The notes under the pieces were generated by a model. It did no database searches. It had not been told where the DNA came from and was given only the letters and a program-made list of their open reading frames with translations. From Desulfonatronum sp. SC1 (lineage in GTDB: Bacteria; Desulfobacterota; Desulfovibrionia; Desulfovibrionales; Desulfonatronaceae): 64,000 nucleotides of DNA. A program made the translations under genes and the position numbers. The stretch is taken from positions 89,578-153,577 of the forward strand of contig NZ_PZKN01000006.1 of assembly GCF_003046795.1 (NCBI RefSeq), given 5' to 3'. Positions 8,426 to 20,029 of the stretch are shown piece after piece. Positions within the stretch are counted from its first letter, which is position 1; every line of letters begins with the position of its first letter.

Positions 8426-9675
8426 GATCCGCCCTTTTGCCCAAAGGTCTTGATCAGATCCCGGCCCCGGCTCAATGCCTCGTCAAAGACTCGCCGGACA
8501 TCCTCGGCCCGTACGGGCCGCCCCTGGGCCGCGTGGTCCAGGTAAAGCCGGGCAGCCTTGCCCAGGGCGAAGGTCAGGGCCGCGCCGGTGGCCGCGCCAT
8601 AGGCGGCCCCTCCGGTCTGACCAAGAACCGGAATCAGCTTGATCACGCTGCGCCCGGCCATGCGCAGCCCGTATCCGGCGGCGATGCCCGGGCCGAGCAG
8701 GGCCGAGAATTCGGCCACGCGCCGCTTGTCCCAGCGCACCCCGGCCAACTCGCCAAGCTTGTGCAGCATTTTCACCTGCAAGGCGGGCAGGGCCGCCAGA
8801 TCCACCAGGGGCACGGCCCCCAGGGCCGCCGAGGCCATGGCGTAGCCGACGATCTGCTGATGGGCGGCGCGTGAAAAGGGGGAGGACTGGCCAGACTCAT
8901 CTTGAAGCCGTTCTTTCAGGCTGTCTGAAGCCCGCTGGATCGCGGCCCAAAGTGCGTCCAGACCGTAATCCGCGGGACGGATGTCGTCCCCGGGCAGGGT
9001 CAGGTCCACCGGAACCCAGATGGTCGGCCCGCTTCCGGCCAGAGAGCCGAGATGGTCGCGCTGGAAGAGCAGGGCTCTGGCCAGATCCGGGGGAACGCGC
9101 GTCTCCCAGCCGGGTTTATCGAATGGATAGGGCAGGACGTGCTCGAAGCCCGGGGAATAGACTTCGTGCAGGCAGGTCTGGGCCACGATCACCGGCCAGT
9201 CCGGTCGACGGCGGCGCACGGCCCGCAAGACGTCGAACACCGCGCCTTGCAGCCCGTCCGAAGCCTTGATCACGACAATGACCAACTGGGCCTGGGATTC
9301 GCAAAACGCCAGATCCTCGGCTGGGTCGTAGTCCACCTCCCCCAGCCCCTGGGTGTCCAGGAAGCGGACCACCGGCGCATCGGTCGGGTGGTCGTAGAAC
9401 CGGGCGGTCTTGGTGCAGCTCTGAAAACCGTTGCCGATCTCGGCGTGCGGGCTGCCGGTCAGGGAGCGGATGATGGATGTCTTCCCGGATTGGGTCTTGC
9501 CCAGCAGCCAGACCACCGGCGGAGGCTGGGCCGCCCTGGCCCGGCGCAGGGCCTCGTCCAGCACGGCGTCGTTCGGGGCGCTTGCGGGGTTCTTTTCAGC
9601 GGCGGCCCCTTGGATCGTTCGGCGTAGGCCGGTCAGCAGGTTGGAGAGCATCGAAAGCTTGTTCAGCTCTTTCAT
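8422..9675 (-). CDS. GTPase with C-terminal DUF697 membrane domain
   Basis: A 417-residue protein. G1 is GKTQSGKTS near residue 58 and G3 is DTQG. The usual NKxD is replaced by AQTCLHE, so guanine specificity may be altered. The C-terminal half (about 265-400) has Gly/Ala-rich hydrophobic helices (VGYAMASAALGAVPLVDLAALP and a GAAYGAATGAALTFALG-like stretch), typical of DUF697/YcjF-type membrane insertion. Its ATG overlaps the stop of the upstream methyltransferase by one base (TGATG), and its stop overlaps the next GTPase by four. I infer that the two GTPases act together at the inner membrane. Confidence 0.8.
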   Translation of the reverse strand: MKELNKLSMLSNLLTGLRRTIQGAAAEKNPASAPNDAVLDEALRRARAAQPPPVVWLLGKTQSGKTSIIRSLTGSPHAEIGNGFQSCTKTARFYDHPTDAPVVRFLDTQGLGEVDYDPAEDLAFCESQAQLVIVVIKASDGLQGAVFDVLRAVRRRRPDWPVIVAQTCLHEVYSPGFEHVLPYPFDKPGWETRVPPDLARALLFQRDHLGSLAGSGPTIWVPVDLTLPGDDIRPADYGLDALWAAIQRASDSLKERLQDESGQSSPFSRAAHQQIVGYAMASAALGAVPLVDLAALPALQVKMLHKLGELAGVRWDKRRVAEFSALLGPGIAAGYGLRMAGRSVIKLIPVLGQTGGAAYGAATGAALTFALGKAARLYLDHAAQGRPVRAEDVRRVFDEALSRGRDLIKTFGQKGGS

Positions 9676-10493
9676 CAGCCGTCCACGCCGCAGCGCACGC
9701 CCACGTCCGGGCTGTACAGGTTCTCGGCCATCCAGTCGGTGCGCCGGGCCACGGCCCGCACAAAGCCGATGTATGCGCCCCGGTCAACGGCCAGGGCTTC
9801 GGCATCCGATGGAAAAAGGGCCTTGCCGGAAGCCTCCACGGCCCGCTCGAAATCATGCCAGTGCAGCCACCCGTCCGGGAGCGTATCCACGAGCAGGTCG
9901 GTCACGCCCCGGTTGAGGCTCCAGTGCTCGCGCCACCAGTCCGAGGTCTTGAAACTCCAGCACTCGTCCTCCCAGAAGACCTTGCCGTTGGATTGCGGTT
10001 GGGCCAGGTGCTCCGGAACTTCGGAGAAGCCTTGGGTCAGGCCGGGAACGACCATGCCGATTTGGCCTCCGGGCTTCAGGAAGCGGGTCAGGTAGCCCAG
10101 GTAGAGCACATCCGTGCCGAAATACTGGTAGGCGTCCACGGACACGATCACGTCGAAGAAGGACTCGGGAAAGGGCAGGGCGTGGGCCTCGGCCCGCAAG
10201 GGATACACCAGGGCACCTACACCGGCCGCGTCGGCCCGGACGCGGTTGAAATCCGGCGAGATCCATAAATCCGCGGCCCAGACCTGCACGCCGAACTCCC
10301 GGGCCATGAAGATGCTGGTCATGGCCCGCCCGCACCCCAAATCGAGCACGCGCAGTCCCGGCCGCAACGCCAAGCCCTCGGCCAGCCATTCCATCAGCCA
10401 GACGGCGTTGGGCCCCATCTGGTTGTCCAGCATCCAGTCCGGGTCGTACTTCGCGGACAGAGGGAATTCAGTCTTGATCAGCGGATTGGTCAT
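9675..10493 (-). CDS. class I SAM-dependent methyltransferase
   Basis: The start chosen is the ATG at 10493, which has AGGAAG 5 bases upstream; the frame is open to 10526. The product has 272 residues. SAM motif I is VLDLGCGRAMTSIFMA near residue 50, followed by the acidic motif VWAADLW and a post-motif FLKPGGQIGMVVPG. The remainder has many Trp residues (DECWSFKTSDWWREHWSL), suggesting an aromatic substrate pocket. It follows a second methyltransferase by 16 bases and is coupled to the GTPase gene. The substrate is unknown. Confidence 0.85.
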   Translation of the reverse strand: MTNPLIKTEFPLSAKYDPDWMLDNQMGPNAVWLMEWLAEGLALRPGLRVLDLGCGRAMTSIFMAREFGVQVWAADLWISPDFNRVRADAAGVGALVYPLRAEAHALPFPESFFDVIVSVDAYQYFGTDVLYLGYLTRFLKPGGQIGMVVPGLTQGFSEVPEHLAQPQSNGKVFWEDECWSFKTSDWWREHWSLNRGVTDLLVDTLPDGWLHWHDFERAVEASGKALFPSDAEALAVDRGAYIGFVRAVARRTDWMAENLYSPDVGVRCGVDG

Positions 10494-10509
10494 GAGTGCT
10501 TCCTGTTTT

Positions 10510-11274
10510 TCAACTTTTTTGCCCAACGAAAATCGTCATCGGATACGCGCCGTCGTTGAGCAGATACTTGTCGTAGACTCCGTCGAGAACCTCTTGACGC
10601 ATGGCGAGCCCGGCCTCCTGGAATATCTGGTCCCAGGTCGCCTGGGGGAAGAGGCCGAGGACGTGATGGTCCGTGTGGATGGTCAGGTCGCCGCCGCGGC
10701 GGATCAGATAGAAGAGCGCGGCCTCGTAGGTGTCGGGGCGGTATGGATTGACGTAGTTGTTTTCCAGCAGCGTGACGTGGACGCCGTCCTTTTCGCCGGT
10801 ATAGGCGAAATTGTTGTCCTGAAAGGTCTCCGCCGGCTTACCGACCACAAGCAGCACCCCGTCCGGATGGAGGTGCTCCACCGCGGTGCGCACGGCCTGG
10901 CGCAACTCGTCCGGAGTGGTCATGTAGTCGATGCAGTCCGGAATGACCACCGCGTCGAATCGTCGATTTAACCGCACGAAGCGCATGTCGTCTTCCAAAT
11001 ATTCGACCTCTGGATGTCTGGCCCGGGCCATGTCCAACATGCCCGGACTCAGATCCACGCCGGTGATCGCGAAATGCCGCTTGAACTCCCGATCATGCCC
11101 GCCCGCCCCGCAGCCCAGATGCAGCAGGGTCCGCGGCTCGCGACCCAGGCCCGATGTCGCGGCCCGCTGCATCAACTCAACATAAACAGCGGCTTCCCGC
11201 TCATAATCTTCCGGCTCGGCCAACCAATCATCGACCCAGGCCAGGTCGTTGTAGGCAATCCAGGGGGATGTCAT
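10510..11274 (-). CDS. class I SAM-dependent methyltransferase
   Basis: A 254-residue protein with motif [16 protein letters not shown] (His in place of the usual acidic residue), then [19 protein letters not shown] and a late [10 protein letters not shown]. It starts ITS-like with [18 protein letters not shown]. The ATG overlaps the glcB stop by four bases (ATGA), and a GGAG lies about 11 bases upstream. It is not a close paralogue of the neighbouring methyltransferase; the two differ in motif I and in C-terminal length. The substrate is unknown. Confidence 0.85.
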   Translation of the reverse strand: MTSPWIAYNDLAWVDDWLAEPEDYEREAAVYVELMQRAATSGLGREPRTLLHLGCGAGGHDREFKRHFAITGVDLSPGMLDMARARHPEVEYLEDDMRFVRLNRRFDAVVIPDCIDYMTTPDELRQAVRTAVEHLHPDGVLLVVGKPAETFQDNNFAYTGEKDGVHVTLLENNYVNPYRPDTYEAALFYLIRRGGDLTIHTDHHVLGLFPQATWDQIFQEAGLAMRQEVLDGVYDKYLLNDGAYPMTIFVGQKS

Positions 11275-13496
11275 TGTCTATTTACTCCGCCCTTCACCTC
11301 CCTGCGTCGGGCGTGCAGGATCGGCTCAGTGTAGCCGCTCGGTTGTTCGCGGCCCAGGAGGATCAGGTCTCGGGCGGCCTGGAAGGCGATGCTTTGGTCG
11401 TGGTTTGGTCCCATGGGCTGGTAGAGCGGGTCGGAAGCGTTTTGGCGGTCCACGACGTCGGCCATGCGGCGGAGTACGGTCAGGACCTGGTCCTGGGTGC
11501 AGATGCCGTGGCGCAGCCAGTTGGCCATGTGCTGACTGGAGATGCGCAGGGTGGCCCGGTCTTCCATCAGGCCCACGTCCGAGATGTCCGGCACCTTGGA
11601 GCAGCCCACGCCCTGGTTCACCCAGCGGACCACGTAGCCCAGGATGGACTGGGCGTTGTTGGCCAGTTCCTCTTCGATTTCCTCGGGGCTGGGGCGCTTG
11701 TCGCCCAGCAGGGGCAGTCGGAGCAGGTCGTCCAGGATAGCCCGGGGCTTGCCCATGAGTTCGCGCTGCCGGGCGAAGACGTCCACCTGGTGGTAGTGCA
11801 TGGCGTGCAGAGTGGCGGCGGTGGGGGAGGGGACCCAGGCGCAGTTGGCGCCGGACAAGGGGTGGCCGACCTTGGCCCCGACCATTTCCTTCATCTTGTC
11901 CGGCTTGGCCCACATGCCCTTGCCGATCTGAGCCTTGCCGCTCAGGCCCGCGGCCAGTCCCACGTCCACGTTCCAGTCCTCGTAGGCGGTCATCCAAGGC
12001 TCGGAGCGCATGTCGTTCTTGCGGACCATGGGCCCGGCTTCCATGCTGGTGTGGATTTCATCCCCGGTGCGGTCCAGGAATCCGGTGTTGATGAAGATGA
12101 CCCGTTCCCGGGCGGCCCGGATGCACTCCTTGAGGTTCAGGGTGGTCCGCCGTTCCTCGTCCATGATTCCGATCTTCAGGGCGTTGCGGTCAAGCCCCAG
12201 TGCGTCCTCGATGGCGGCGAACAGATCCCTTGTGAACGAGACCTCCTCGGGGCCGTGCTGTTTGGGTTTGACGATGTACACGCTGCCGCGGCGGCTATTA
12301 CGGTACGGATTGCCGTCGGAAGCTCGGAGATCATGAAGGGATACCAGGGCCATGGTCAGGCCGTCCAGGATGCCCTCTGGAATTTCCCGGCCCTGGTCGT
12401 CCAGGACGATGTCCGTGGTCATCAGCAGGCCCACGTTGCGGACCAGCATCAGGCTGCGTCCGGGCAGGCGGAGTTCGGTTCCGTCGGGGGCCGTGAAGCT
12501 CCGGTCTTCATGCATCCGGCGTTCCACGAAACGACCGCCCTTGGAAAATTTGGCGGTCAGGTCGCCCTTGAGCAGGCCCAGCAGATTGCGAAAGGCCCCG
12601 GTCTTGTCCTCGGCGTCCACCACGGCCACGGAGTCCTCGAAATCCAGAATGGTTGTCAGGGCCGCTTCCAGGACCACGTCGCAGACCCCGGCCTTGTTTT
12701 TCCGTCCGATGTGGTGGGTGCGGTCGATGCGCAGTTTGAGATGCAGGCCGTGGTTGCGCAGGATGACGGATTTTGGTTCGTCGTCCTGTTTCAAGGGGCC
12801 GAAAAAGCCGACGAACTGTTCCGGGCGGGCCAGACCCTGCCTGGAGCCATCCTCCAGGAGGGCGACCAGTGTCCGTTTTTCCGGCGTGGATGGACTCGGG
12901 GCGACCATGTAGCGGACCACGTCGACGTGGCGGCCGGCGGCCAACGGAGCGGCCCGGTCCATAAACGCGGCGGCCTCGGCCATGACCCTGGCCCCGCGTA
13001 CCGGATTGTAGGCGTCCCTTTTTTCCGCCCCCCGGTCCTCGTCGACCACGTCCGTGCCGTACAGGGCGTCATATAGGCTGCCCCAACGGGCGTTGACCGC
13101 GTTGACCGCGTACCGGGCGTTGGTCACCGGGACCACGAGCTGCGGACCGGCCACGGCGGCGATTTCCGGGTCCACGTTTTCGGTGGTGATCTGGAAATCC
13201 GAGCCTTCAGATGCACTCTCGGGCGTCAGATAACCGATGTCCAGGAGAAACTGCTTGTAGGCCGCGGCGTCGTGGGGTTGTCCGGCCCGGTCGCGGTGCC
13301 ATTGGTCGATGGCCGCTTGCAGTTCGTCGCGCTTTCGCAGCAGCGCGGCGTTGCGCGGGCCGAACTCCCGGACGATCTCCTCCAGGGCGCTCCAGAAGCG
13401 CTCCGGCTCCACTCCGGTCCCGGGCGCGGCCTTCTGAACGATGAAGTCGTAAAACGGTTTGGCGATCCGCAACGTTCCAGCCTGAATATAATTCAT
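11271..13496 (-). CDS. glcB: malate synthase G
   Basis: It condenses glyoxylate with acetyl-CoA to malate. The ATG at 13496 is preceded by GGGAGG at 6 bases and gives [18 protein letters not shown], the usual N terminus (741 residues; family about 720-730). The frame further upstream to 13577 is unlikely. It has the long single-chain G isoform architecture, including [15 protein letters not shown], a conserved [13 protein letters not shown] segment and [15 protein letters not shown]. Isocitrate lyase is not in the window, so glyoxylate may come from glycolate or elsewhere. It is the first gene of a five-gene minus-strand run with two methyltransferases and two GTPases. Confidence 0.96.
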   Translation of the reverse strand: MNYIQAGTLRIAKPFYDFIVQKAAPGTGVEPERFWSALEEIVREFGPRNAALLRKRDELQAAIDQWHRDRAGQPHDAAAYKQFLLDIGYLTPESASEGSDFQITTENVDPEIAAVAGPQLVVPVTNARYAVNAVNARWGSLYDALYGTDVVDEDRGAEKRDAYNPVRGARVMAEAAAFMDRAAPLAAGRHVDVVRYMVAPSPSTPEKRTLVALLEDGSRQGLARPEQFVGFFGPLKQDDEPKSVILRNHGLHLKLRIDRTHHIGRKNKAGVCDVVLEAALTTILDFEDSVAVVDAEDKTGAFRNLLGLLKGDLTAKFSKGGRFVERRMHEDRSFTAPDGTELRLPGRSLMLVRNVGLLMTTDIVLDDQGREIPEGILDGLTMALVSLHDLRASDGNPYRNSRRGSVYIVKPKQHGPEEVSFTRDLFAAIEDALGLDRNALKIGIMDEERRTTLNLKECIRAARERVIFINTGFLDRTGDEIHTSMEAGPMVRKNDMRSEPWMTAYEDWNVDVGLAAGLSGKAQIGKGMWAKPDKMKEMVGAKVGHPLSGANCAWVPSPTAATLHAMHYHQVDVFARQRELMGKPRAILDDLLRLPLLGDKRPSPEEIEEELANNAQSILGYVVRWVNQGVGCSKVPDISDVGLMEDRATLRISSQHMANWLRHGICTQDQVLTVLRRMADVVDRQNASDPLYQPMGPNHDQSIAFQAARDLILLGREQPSGYTEPILHARRREVKGGVNRQ

Positions 13497-13573
13497 GATC
13501 GTCCTCCCTTGATAAGATATCTTGGTTTGCGCGGCGGACGCGGCGTCAATGATTTGCTCCGTGAGACGAACGG

Positions 13574-16500
13574 TCAATAATCCCTTTTCCAGAACAATCC
13601 CAGCCCGCTGCCCTTGGGGCCGATGGTGCTTTCCAGGTTGATCCGGGGGCTGAGTTCCACGTCCACGGATGCCGTTTCCTGGCCGGTTCTCAAGTCGCTG
13701 TCCAGGCGCAGGTAGACGCGATCGTGGATGTATTTTCCGGCGCGCAGGCCCATGTCGCCGTTCTGACCGGAAATCAGGTCCAGGTCGTCGAGCTGGAGCA
13801 GGTCGCGGGCAGTGCCCATCAGGTTCAGACCGGAGCCGTGGCCGGCCAGTTCCCGGGCCGCCAGGGCCAGTTGGGCGGCCTGGGTTGGGGAGATACGGGA
13901 CAGGGACCGGCCGAAGAGCATCTGGGACAGGATTTCATCCTGGGGCAGGGGCGGATCTGAGGTCAATGTCGGGGGCGGAATGTCCGGAGGGACTCCACTG
14001 ATGCGCACGGTGAAGGTTTTCTCGCCATCCGGGTCGCGCCGGGTCTGGGAGGCCGCCAGGTTGATGAACGGCAACGGCGGCTGACCGCCGGTGAACTGGA
14101 TCACGCTTTCCGGGTCCACGGTGAATCGTCTGCCCACCAGATCAAGGCGTCCGCGCTGAGGCCTGATCTCCCCGTGGATCACGGGTTCGGCAGCGGTACC
14201 GGTGATCCGCAGGTTGCCGCCCCATTCCGAATCCAGACCCCGACCGCGCACGAAGACCCGGGCCGGGAACCGCACTTCCAGGTCCAAGGCGAGGGGCGGG
14301 GCGGGGGTGGATGGAGCTAGAGGTTCCGCTGAAGCGGCATGGTGCTTGTTGGTCTCCACCACCGGCAGATCCACTACCTGGGGGCCGCCCACGTCTTTGA
14401 GGAAAATTTCCACCCGGTCCAGGACCATTTCGCCCTTGACCTTCTGAGCCGCGGTGGAGCCGGAGATGTCCAACTCGACTTTGGCCAGCCTGGCCTGGAC
14501 CATGGGGCTGTCCAGGATGTTCATGTTGTTCATTTTGACTGAAAACTGAAAGGAGAAGCTATGCCCAGGGTCGAGACCGGCCCCTCCCGTGACATGCAGA
14601 CGACCCTGGCCGCTGTCCGTGGCGGTGAGTGAAGTCAGCTCGAACCGTTCGTCCGTGACCTGGCCCTCGGCCTCGATATCCTGGAGCAGGACGCCCTGGA
14701 GAAGATGCTGGTAAGCTCCCCGGCGTATATGGATGCTCCCCTTGGGTTGTGGAGAGTCCAGGGTTCCGCCGAGCTGGAAATCCAACTCAAGCGTTCCGGC
14801 CAGCAACTGGCTGTCCGTGAGCACGATTTCCCCTAGCCAGCCCAGGTCCAAATCGCCTTGCACGGATGCGCTCACCGGGGCGTCGGGGGGCAGGACCACG
14901 CTCGGGGGGGCAAGGCCGAGGGTCATCGGCGTTCGTCCCTGAGCCTGGAGTAAGGGGGTGGTCGATTCGGTTTCACGTAGGACGGCCATCAGTGCGACGG
15001 TTGTCCCGTCCAGGGCCGCGTCGGCTTGGATATCCAGGGCCGGAACGTTCTCCAGGCCGCTGCGCACGGGTTGCAGGTTCTCGCCAAGCACGGTCAGGTC
15101 GCCGCGCAGGGCCGAGGTGGGGCCGTGGAGCACGACCCCGGCGGTGACCGTGCCCAGGATCTCCGGGGTGAACAGCGACAGGGGCAGGCTTTCGATTCCC
15201 AGACGCAGATCGGCGTCCTCCGGCCCAACTCGAGCGTCGGCGCGGAGGGTGGCCTGGCCGAATTCCAGATGCAGGGGCGAGATGGCCTGTTCTTCGGCTC
15301 CCAGGGTGATGCTTACGGGCGCGGTCAGCAGCAATGATTGTTCGGCCCAATTACCGGAGAGATTACGTAGTTCCACGGAGTGACTTCCGTCCTGGGCTGT
15401 GTAGGCGGTCTCAAGTTGGAGCGTGAAGGGGTGCAGAGCGTTTCCCCGGGCCGCGGCGTTCAGTACCAGGTTCGTGAGTGATCCGATGATGGTCGCGTCC
15501 AAAGAATTGACGCTGGTTTCTCCGGCTTGAAAATCTTTGGCCGCCACGTCCAGGTTCAACCTCAGCCCGTCTTGGGCGCTCAAGGCGTCCTGGATACTGC
15601 CGGTCAGGCTCAGGCTGGCCAGGGTGCCGAAGTCCGCCTGGAACTGGTTCAGGGTCGCGTCGATCCGGCCGTTCTGGACGTGCCGGATCTGCTCGTCGGC
15701 ACCGCTGTCCGGTTGAAGTTGCACATCCAGGTCCAGAGCGCCGTGCATGGTCTGACCGGCAAGGGCGCTCAGGTGGGCGATGTCCTGGATGCGGCCCTGG
15801 AGGCGGGCCGTGACTAGCTGACTGTCCAGGTCCACGACGCCTTGTCCGTGCAGCGCGCCTTCGGGCACGATCAGTTCCAGTTCCGAAAGGCGCAGGAGGT
15901 CTTGGTCCAGGGCAAAGGCCGTTTCCAGGAAGAGCGGAGCCTGCATGGGGGACGCGGTCAGGGACAGCTCCCCGCGCGGAGCCTGGGGCAGGGAACGGAT
16001 GGTCGCGAGCAGTTGGAGCGGAAAGGCGTCCAGGTCGGCGACTTGTAAATCGTCGCTTCGCAGGTCGAGATCCAGGGTCAGATTTTGGCTGACGTCCCCC
16101 CGGGCCTGGACGTCCAACACGGCCGCTCCGGCCAAGCCGATATCAGGCGTTGGCGAGGCCAGGGTCAGGTCCGGAAGGGCCAGGGTGGCCTGGGCGTTCA
16201 GCTCGCCGCTGGCCAGGGTGAACTCTGCCGTCGCGTTCAGGTCCAGGCCGGGTGATTGCAAGCGCAGGGTCTGGGCCTGAATGCTTCCCGGTCCGGCCGT
16301 TGCGGCATCCTCGGGCGGCAAGAGTCGAACATGGGCAAGCAGCCTGGGGGCTGAACCCAACAGGTGGGGCAGCGGATCGGGCAGGCCAGAGAGGCGGGCC
16401 AGTCCCGCGTCCACATTCACATCCAGATCCATGGGCTGGACCGTGCCGCGAGCCGTGATGCGCAGATCGGCATCGCCGCCGACCTCTTCCAGACCATGCG

Positions 16501-18100
16501 GGGCCAGCCAGGGCTGGATCGGGCTGGGGCGCAGCTCCAGGCTGGCGTCCAGTCGGCTGGTGTCCAGGCCGAATTCGGCCAGGGCGTGGATGTCCACGCC
16601 CTGGCCGAGCAGGTTCAGGGACGCAACGTTCAGGACGTTGTCCGTCAGGTGATAGGCCGCGTCGAAGCTCGCTGTCACTTCCGGGGGCAGGGCCGTGTCC
16701 GGAACGTGCAGCCCCTGGGCTTCCAGGACGCCCACGACGGAGATGATCAGGTCGGTCGGCCTCGTCGTCTCCTTTGGCTCGCCTGTCTCGCCCGTCTCGT
16801 TTGTCGCGCTGAACCGGAACGCGGCGTCCAGGTCCAGTCCGCCGACCCGGACCGGGTCCGCGAAAACATCGGTCAGGTGCAGGGCGAGTTGGATGTCCGG
16901 ACCGGTCAGGGGGCCGGAAATGTCGCTTTGGAGGCGGACGCGCGGCCCCAATTCCACTCCGGTCAGCTCGGCCAGGGGGGCCGTATCCAGCACGTCCAGG
17001 CGCACCTCGCCGGTCAGTGTGGATTGGCCCAGATCCACGTCAGCGTGCACGTTCAGGTCCAGCAGGGCGTTGCGCAGCGCGAGTCCGGCCAGATGCACGA
17101 CGTCGGGGTTGGGCATGGAGGCCTGGATTTTGAACGTCGTGGGAGGCAGCAAGGCCTGGGCGGGCTCGGGAAGCAGGGAAGGGGCGATGCGCAACTCCCC
17201 GGTCCAGGTCAGGCTGGGATGATCCGGCCAGGCCAGGCCCAGATCGCTGCGTAGGGAAACCAGATCTCCGGCCTGGACCGAAAATGCGCCGTCCCAGGCC
17301 AGGGGCGGCCCGTCGCCGTCCAGGACAACTTCCAGGGGCGTGGCCGGGGGCAGGCCGAGCAGGGGAGCCAGAGCGCCGTTCGGGTCGGAGAAGGTCAGAC
17401 GCAGATCCAGAAGGTCGGTCTCCGGCGCGAACCCGGCCCGCAGACTGAGCAGGCTGGCCTCTCCAGCCGGACCAGCCAGGGAGTCCAGGCCGAGGTTCAC
17501 CCTTGCATGGTGTTCCCCGGCGTCCAGATCCCCGGTCAGGCGCAGGACGATCCGCTCACCGGCCACGGCTTCGGCCAGGATGATCCGGCGGATGTCCAGA
17601 TTGTCCAGGGCCACCCGGGGAAAAGCCGCGGGCGGTTCAAAATCCAGGAGCGTCTCCCAGGATTCCGGCCTGGCGGGCTCAAGGTCCGGCTTGGGATCGT
17701 CATCGGCGGGAACACGCATTAGCTCGACCCGGTCCACGCTCAGCTCCTGAATCCGGATGCGAGCCGCAAGCATATCCCGGCCGGACCAACGCAGGACGAC
17801 GTCGTCAATCTCCAACCATACTCCCTCGTCATCGGCAAGGCGCAGTTCAGCAAGCCGAAGGTCGAAGGGAAACCGACCGTGCAGTCCGGACAACGCGACC
17901 CGCTGCCCGCCCACGTCGGCCAGGCTGGAATTGAGGAGGGTTTCCAGGCGTTGGAGGCCGAAGTCGGTGCGGAGCAGGATGACGATCATCAGAACAAACG
18001 TGATCAACAGTCCCGCCGGGGCGAGGAGCAGATAGAGCCACCACCGGCGTGCGCTCTTTTTTTCGGGATGCCGCGTTGAAGAGGCGTTCGGCTCGGTCAT
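13574..18100 (-). CDS. tamB: translocation and assembly module protein TamB (DUF490)
   Basis: A 1508-residue envelope-spanning protein. One signal-anchor helix (about residues 20-44) follows a basic N terminus. A very long region of repetitive beta strands (LDL, ARL and LLG repeats) follows, expected to form the lipid-transporting groove. The C-terminal DUF490 domain ends with [20 protein letters not shown] and a terminal aromatic WKRDY. TamB works with TamA in outer-membrane biogenesis and phospholipid transport. It lies 27 bases after tamA; AAGGA is 11 bases upstream of the ATG. Confidence 0.93.
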   Translation of the reverse strand: MTEPNASSTRHPEKKSARRWWLYLLLAPAGLLITFVLMIVILLRTDFGLQRLETLLNSSLADVGGQRVALSGLHGRFPFDLRLAELRLADDEGVWLEIDDVVLRWSGRDMLAARIRIQELSVDRVELMRVPADDDPKPDLEPARPESWETLLDFEPPAAFPRVALDNLDIRRIILAEAVAGERIVLRLTGDLDAGEHHARVNLGLDSLAGPAGEASLLSLRAGFAPETDLLDLRLTFSDPNGALAPLLGLPPATPLEVVLDGDGPPLAWDGAFSVQAGDLVSLRSDLGLAWPDHPSLTWTGELRIAPSLLPEPAQALLPPTTFKIQASMPNPDVVHLAGLALRNALLDLNVHADVDLGQSTLTGEVRLDVLDTAPLAELTGVELGPRVRLQSDISGPLTGPDIQLALHLTDVFADPVRVGGLDLDAAFRFSATNETGETGEPKETTRPTDLIISVVGVLEAQGLHVPDTALPPEVTASFDAAYHLTDNVLNVASLNLLGQGVDIHALAEFGLDTSRLDASLELRPSPIQPWLAPHGLEEVGGDADLRITARGTVQPMDLDVNVDAGLARLSGLPDPLPHLLGSAPRLLAHVRLLPPEDAATAGPGSIQAQTLRLQSPGLDLNATAEFTLASGELNAQATLALPDLTLASPTPDIGLAGAAVLDVQARGDVSQNLTLDLDLRSDDLQVADLDAFPLQLLATIRSLPQAPRGELSLTASPMQAPLFLETAFALDQDLLRLSELELIVPEGALHGQGVVDLDSQLVTARLQGRIQDIAHLSALAGQTMHGALDLDVQLQPDSGADEQIRHVQNGRIDATLNQFQADFGTLASLSLTGSIQDALSAQDGLRLNLDVAAKDFQAGETSVNSLDATIIGSLTNLVLNAAARGNALHPFTLQLETAYTAQDGSHSVELRNLSGNWAEQSLLLTAPVSITLGAEEQAISPLHLEFGQATLRADARVGPEDADLRLGIESLPLSLFTPEILGTVTAGVVLHGPTSALRGDLTVLGENLQPVRSGLENVPALDIQADAALDGTTVALMAVLRETESTTPLLQAQGRTPMTLGLAPPSVVLPPDAPVSASVQGDLDLGWLGEIVLTDSQLLAGTLELDFQLGGTLDSPQPKGSIHIRRGAYQHLLQGVLLQDIEAEGQVTDERFELTSLTATDSGQGRLHVTGGAGLDPGHSFSFQFSVKMNNMNILDSPMVQARLAKVELDISGSTAAQKVKGEMVLDRVEIFLKDVGGPQVVDLPVVETNKHHAASAEPLAPSTPAPPLALDLEVRFPARVFVRGRGLDSEWGGNLRITGTAAEPVIHGEIRPQRGRLDLVGRRFTVDPESVIQFTGGQPPLPFINLAASQTRRDPDGEKTFTVRISGVPPDIPPPTLTSDPPLPQDEILSQMLFGRSLSRISPTQAAQLALAARELAGHGSGLNLMGTARDLLQLDDLDLISGQNGDMGLRAGKYIHDRVYLRLDSDLRTGQETASVDVELSPRINLESTIGPKGSGLGLFWKRDY

Positions 18101-18127
18101 GCGTCTTTTTCGTCCTTGGCTTGGTGC

Positions 18128-20029
18128 TTAATACGCCTGCCCAATGCTCACATAGACCTGGAACACGTCGTCCTTGTCCCGGCGGTTCAGCGGGAAGGCC
18201 ACGTCCAGGCGGATGGGGCCGAAGTCCAGGTGGTACCTGAGCCCCAGCCCCGCGCCCCAGAGGAAATCGTCCTGGAATCGCAGCTCCGTTTCGCTGAACA
18301 CCTGTCCGCCATCCAGAAAGGCCACCAAGCCGATGTTGTTCTCCAGGCGCAGCCGCAGTTCCGTACTCACTTCCACCATGCTCTTGCCCCCCACGACCTT
18401 GCCGTCCACCTCCGGCCCGATGGACTGATAGGCGTAGCCGCGGACCGAGCCGCCGCCTCCGGCGTAGAAGCGCTGGTCCGGGGGCAGGTTCATGCTGGCT
18501 TCGCCGGTGATCGACCCCAGGGCGCCCCGTCCGGCCAGGACCAGGCGATCCTCGGCCAGGATGGGCAGGAAGGCGCTGAGGGAGCCGGAAAGCTTGAAGA
18601 AGGTCGTGTTCCATTCCAGCGTGTCCAGGAACGGTTCGGCCCGAAGCTGAATCCGCCAGCCCCTGGCCGGGTTGAGCACGCTGTCGCGCTTGTCCCAGGT
18701 CAGCTCGCCCGGGGTGGAGATCAGGCCGTAGGTCTCGGTTTCCCCAAGCTGGGTGACTTCCGAGTACCGGAAGTTCGCCCCAAGGCCCACGGTCCAGAAG
18801 CGGTCAAGTCGGCGGTTGATCATGGCTCCGGCCGTGGCTTCCTTTTTTTCCAGAGCGTCGGTTGTTTCCTGGCCGATATTGCCCTGAATGGACAGCGACT
18901 GAGACGGGTCGGGAAACTCCGGGATCTGGAAGGCGCCTTCGAGCATTTGCCTTTTTTCGGCCAGATGGAGCCGGGTGCGGAGCTGTTCGCCGCTGCCGAG
19001 GATGTTGCGGTGTTCCCATTCCAGGGCCGTGCCGATTCCCGTATCCGTCTCGTAGCCCACGCCGGCCTTGACGGTCCGGGGGACGCGCTCCACCACGGAG
19101 ATGGTCACGGGCAGTTCGTTGTTCCCAAATTTGGTGTTCCCAAGTTTGTCCTTAGATGCGGGTATCGAGCCGGGATGGGAGACGTCCACCATGGTGAATA
19201 GGTCGGTCTGCATCAGGGTGGCGCGCAGCCTGTTCAGTTGGGAAGACCGGAACGGCTGGCTTTCAGACCAGGGAATTTTGTCCAGGATGTAGCGCGGCGA
19301 GACCCGCTCCTCGCCTTCCACGGTCACCGGGCCGAAGCGGGCCGATGGGCCGGGGTTGAACGTATAGGTGGCGACTAGGGTTCGAGACTCGTGGTCCACC
19401 CGGGCTTCCCGGAGCGCCACCCAGGGAAAGGGGTGGCCGTTTTCGCGCAGGAATTCGCGGAACATGTCCGTGCCCCGGCGGATTTCGGGCGCCCTTGCCC
19501 GGTTGCCCAAAGCAAGCCCCGCGGAGGCCGGGTCGGGATTAGGGAAGGCGAACCCGTCCTCGGAATCCGGACCGTCGAAATGCACGGCCTGAAGTAAATA
19601 GGCTGGCCCGGGCTGGACCTGGAAAACGATCCTGGGCGGGGTGGCTTGGTGGTCAACGCGTGCCTCGACCCGGCCGTCATAGTAGCCTTCGGAACGCAGG
19701 GCGCGAAGCAGATTAGGGATGTCGGCCCGGGCGCGGCGGTCGAACATCTGCTCCGTGGCCGGTATACGCTCGCGCAGGGCGTGTGACTCGGACACCGAGC
19801 GCAGGATGTCCCGGAGGGCGGGGTCCAGTTCGCCTTCGAAGACCACTTGATACGCATCCGTGCCGAACAACGTCTGGTGCAGGGCGTCCGGGACAAGATC
19901 CCGCAGGTTGTCGAACTGGGCCTGGGCCGGGCTGGTCGTGACGACCAGGCCGGCCAGGACCAGGGCGAAAACGAGGAATCGCGACAGTCGGCGACTACGA
20001 CCGAGCGGTGCGCAGGGCCTCAAAGCCAT
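18128..20029 (-). CDS. tamA: outer-membrane assembly factor TamA (BamA/Omp85 family)
   Basis: Starting at the ATG at 20029 it has 633 residues with a signal peptide (VFALVLAGLVVTTSPAQAQF). AGGGAG touches this ATG, so the TTG two codons later is also possible. POTRA-like repeats fill about residues 40-270 (for example LLRALRSEGYYDGRVEARV), and a beta barrel follows with GGGGSVRGYAYQSIGP (the conserved L6 VRGY motif). It ends FQVYVSIGQAY, an aromatic-rich barrel terminus. The first 35 bases overlap the upstream MscS-like gene, and tamB follows. Confidence 0.92.
   Translation of the reverse strand: MALRPCAPLGRSRRLSRFLVFALVLAGLVVTTSPAQAQFDNLRDLVPDALHQTLFGTDAYQVVFEGELDPALRDILRSVSESHALRERIPATEQMFDRRARADIPNLLRALRSEGYYDGRVEARVDHQATPPRIVFQVQPGPAYLLQAVHFDGPDSEDGFAFPNPDPASAGLALGNRARAPEIRRGTDMFREFLRENGHPFPWVALREARVDHESRTLVATYTFNPGPSARFGPVTVEGEERVSPRYILDKIPWSESQPFRSSQLNRLRATLMQTDLFTMVDVSHPGSIPASKDKLGNTKFGNNELPVTISVVERVPRTVKAGVGYETDTGIGTALEWEHRNILGSGEQLRTRLHLAEKRQMLEGAFQIPEFPDPSQSLSIQGNIGQETTDALEKKEATAGAMINRRLDRFWTVGLGANFRYSEVTQLGETETYGLISTPGELTWDKRDSVLNPARGWRIQLRAEPFLDTLEWNTTFFKLSGSLSAFLPILAEDRLVLAGRGALGSITGEASMNLPPDQRFYAGGGGSVRGYAYQSIGPEVDGKVVGGKSMVEVSTELRLRLENNIGLVAFLDGGQVFSETELRFQDDFLWGAGLGLRYHLDFGPIRLDVAFPLNRRDKDDVFQVYVSIGQAY

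Noticed and set aside
11154..13076. 640-codon plus-strand frame opposite malate synthase
   Set aside because: Antisense shadow without family motifs; glcB is complete.
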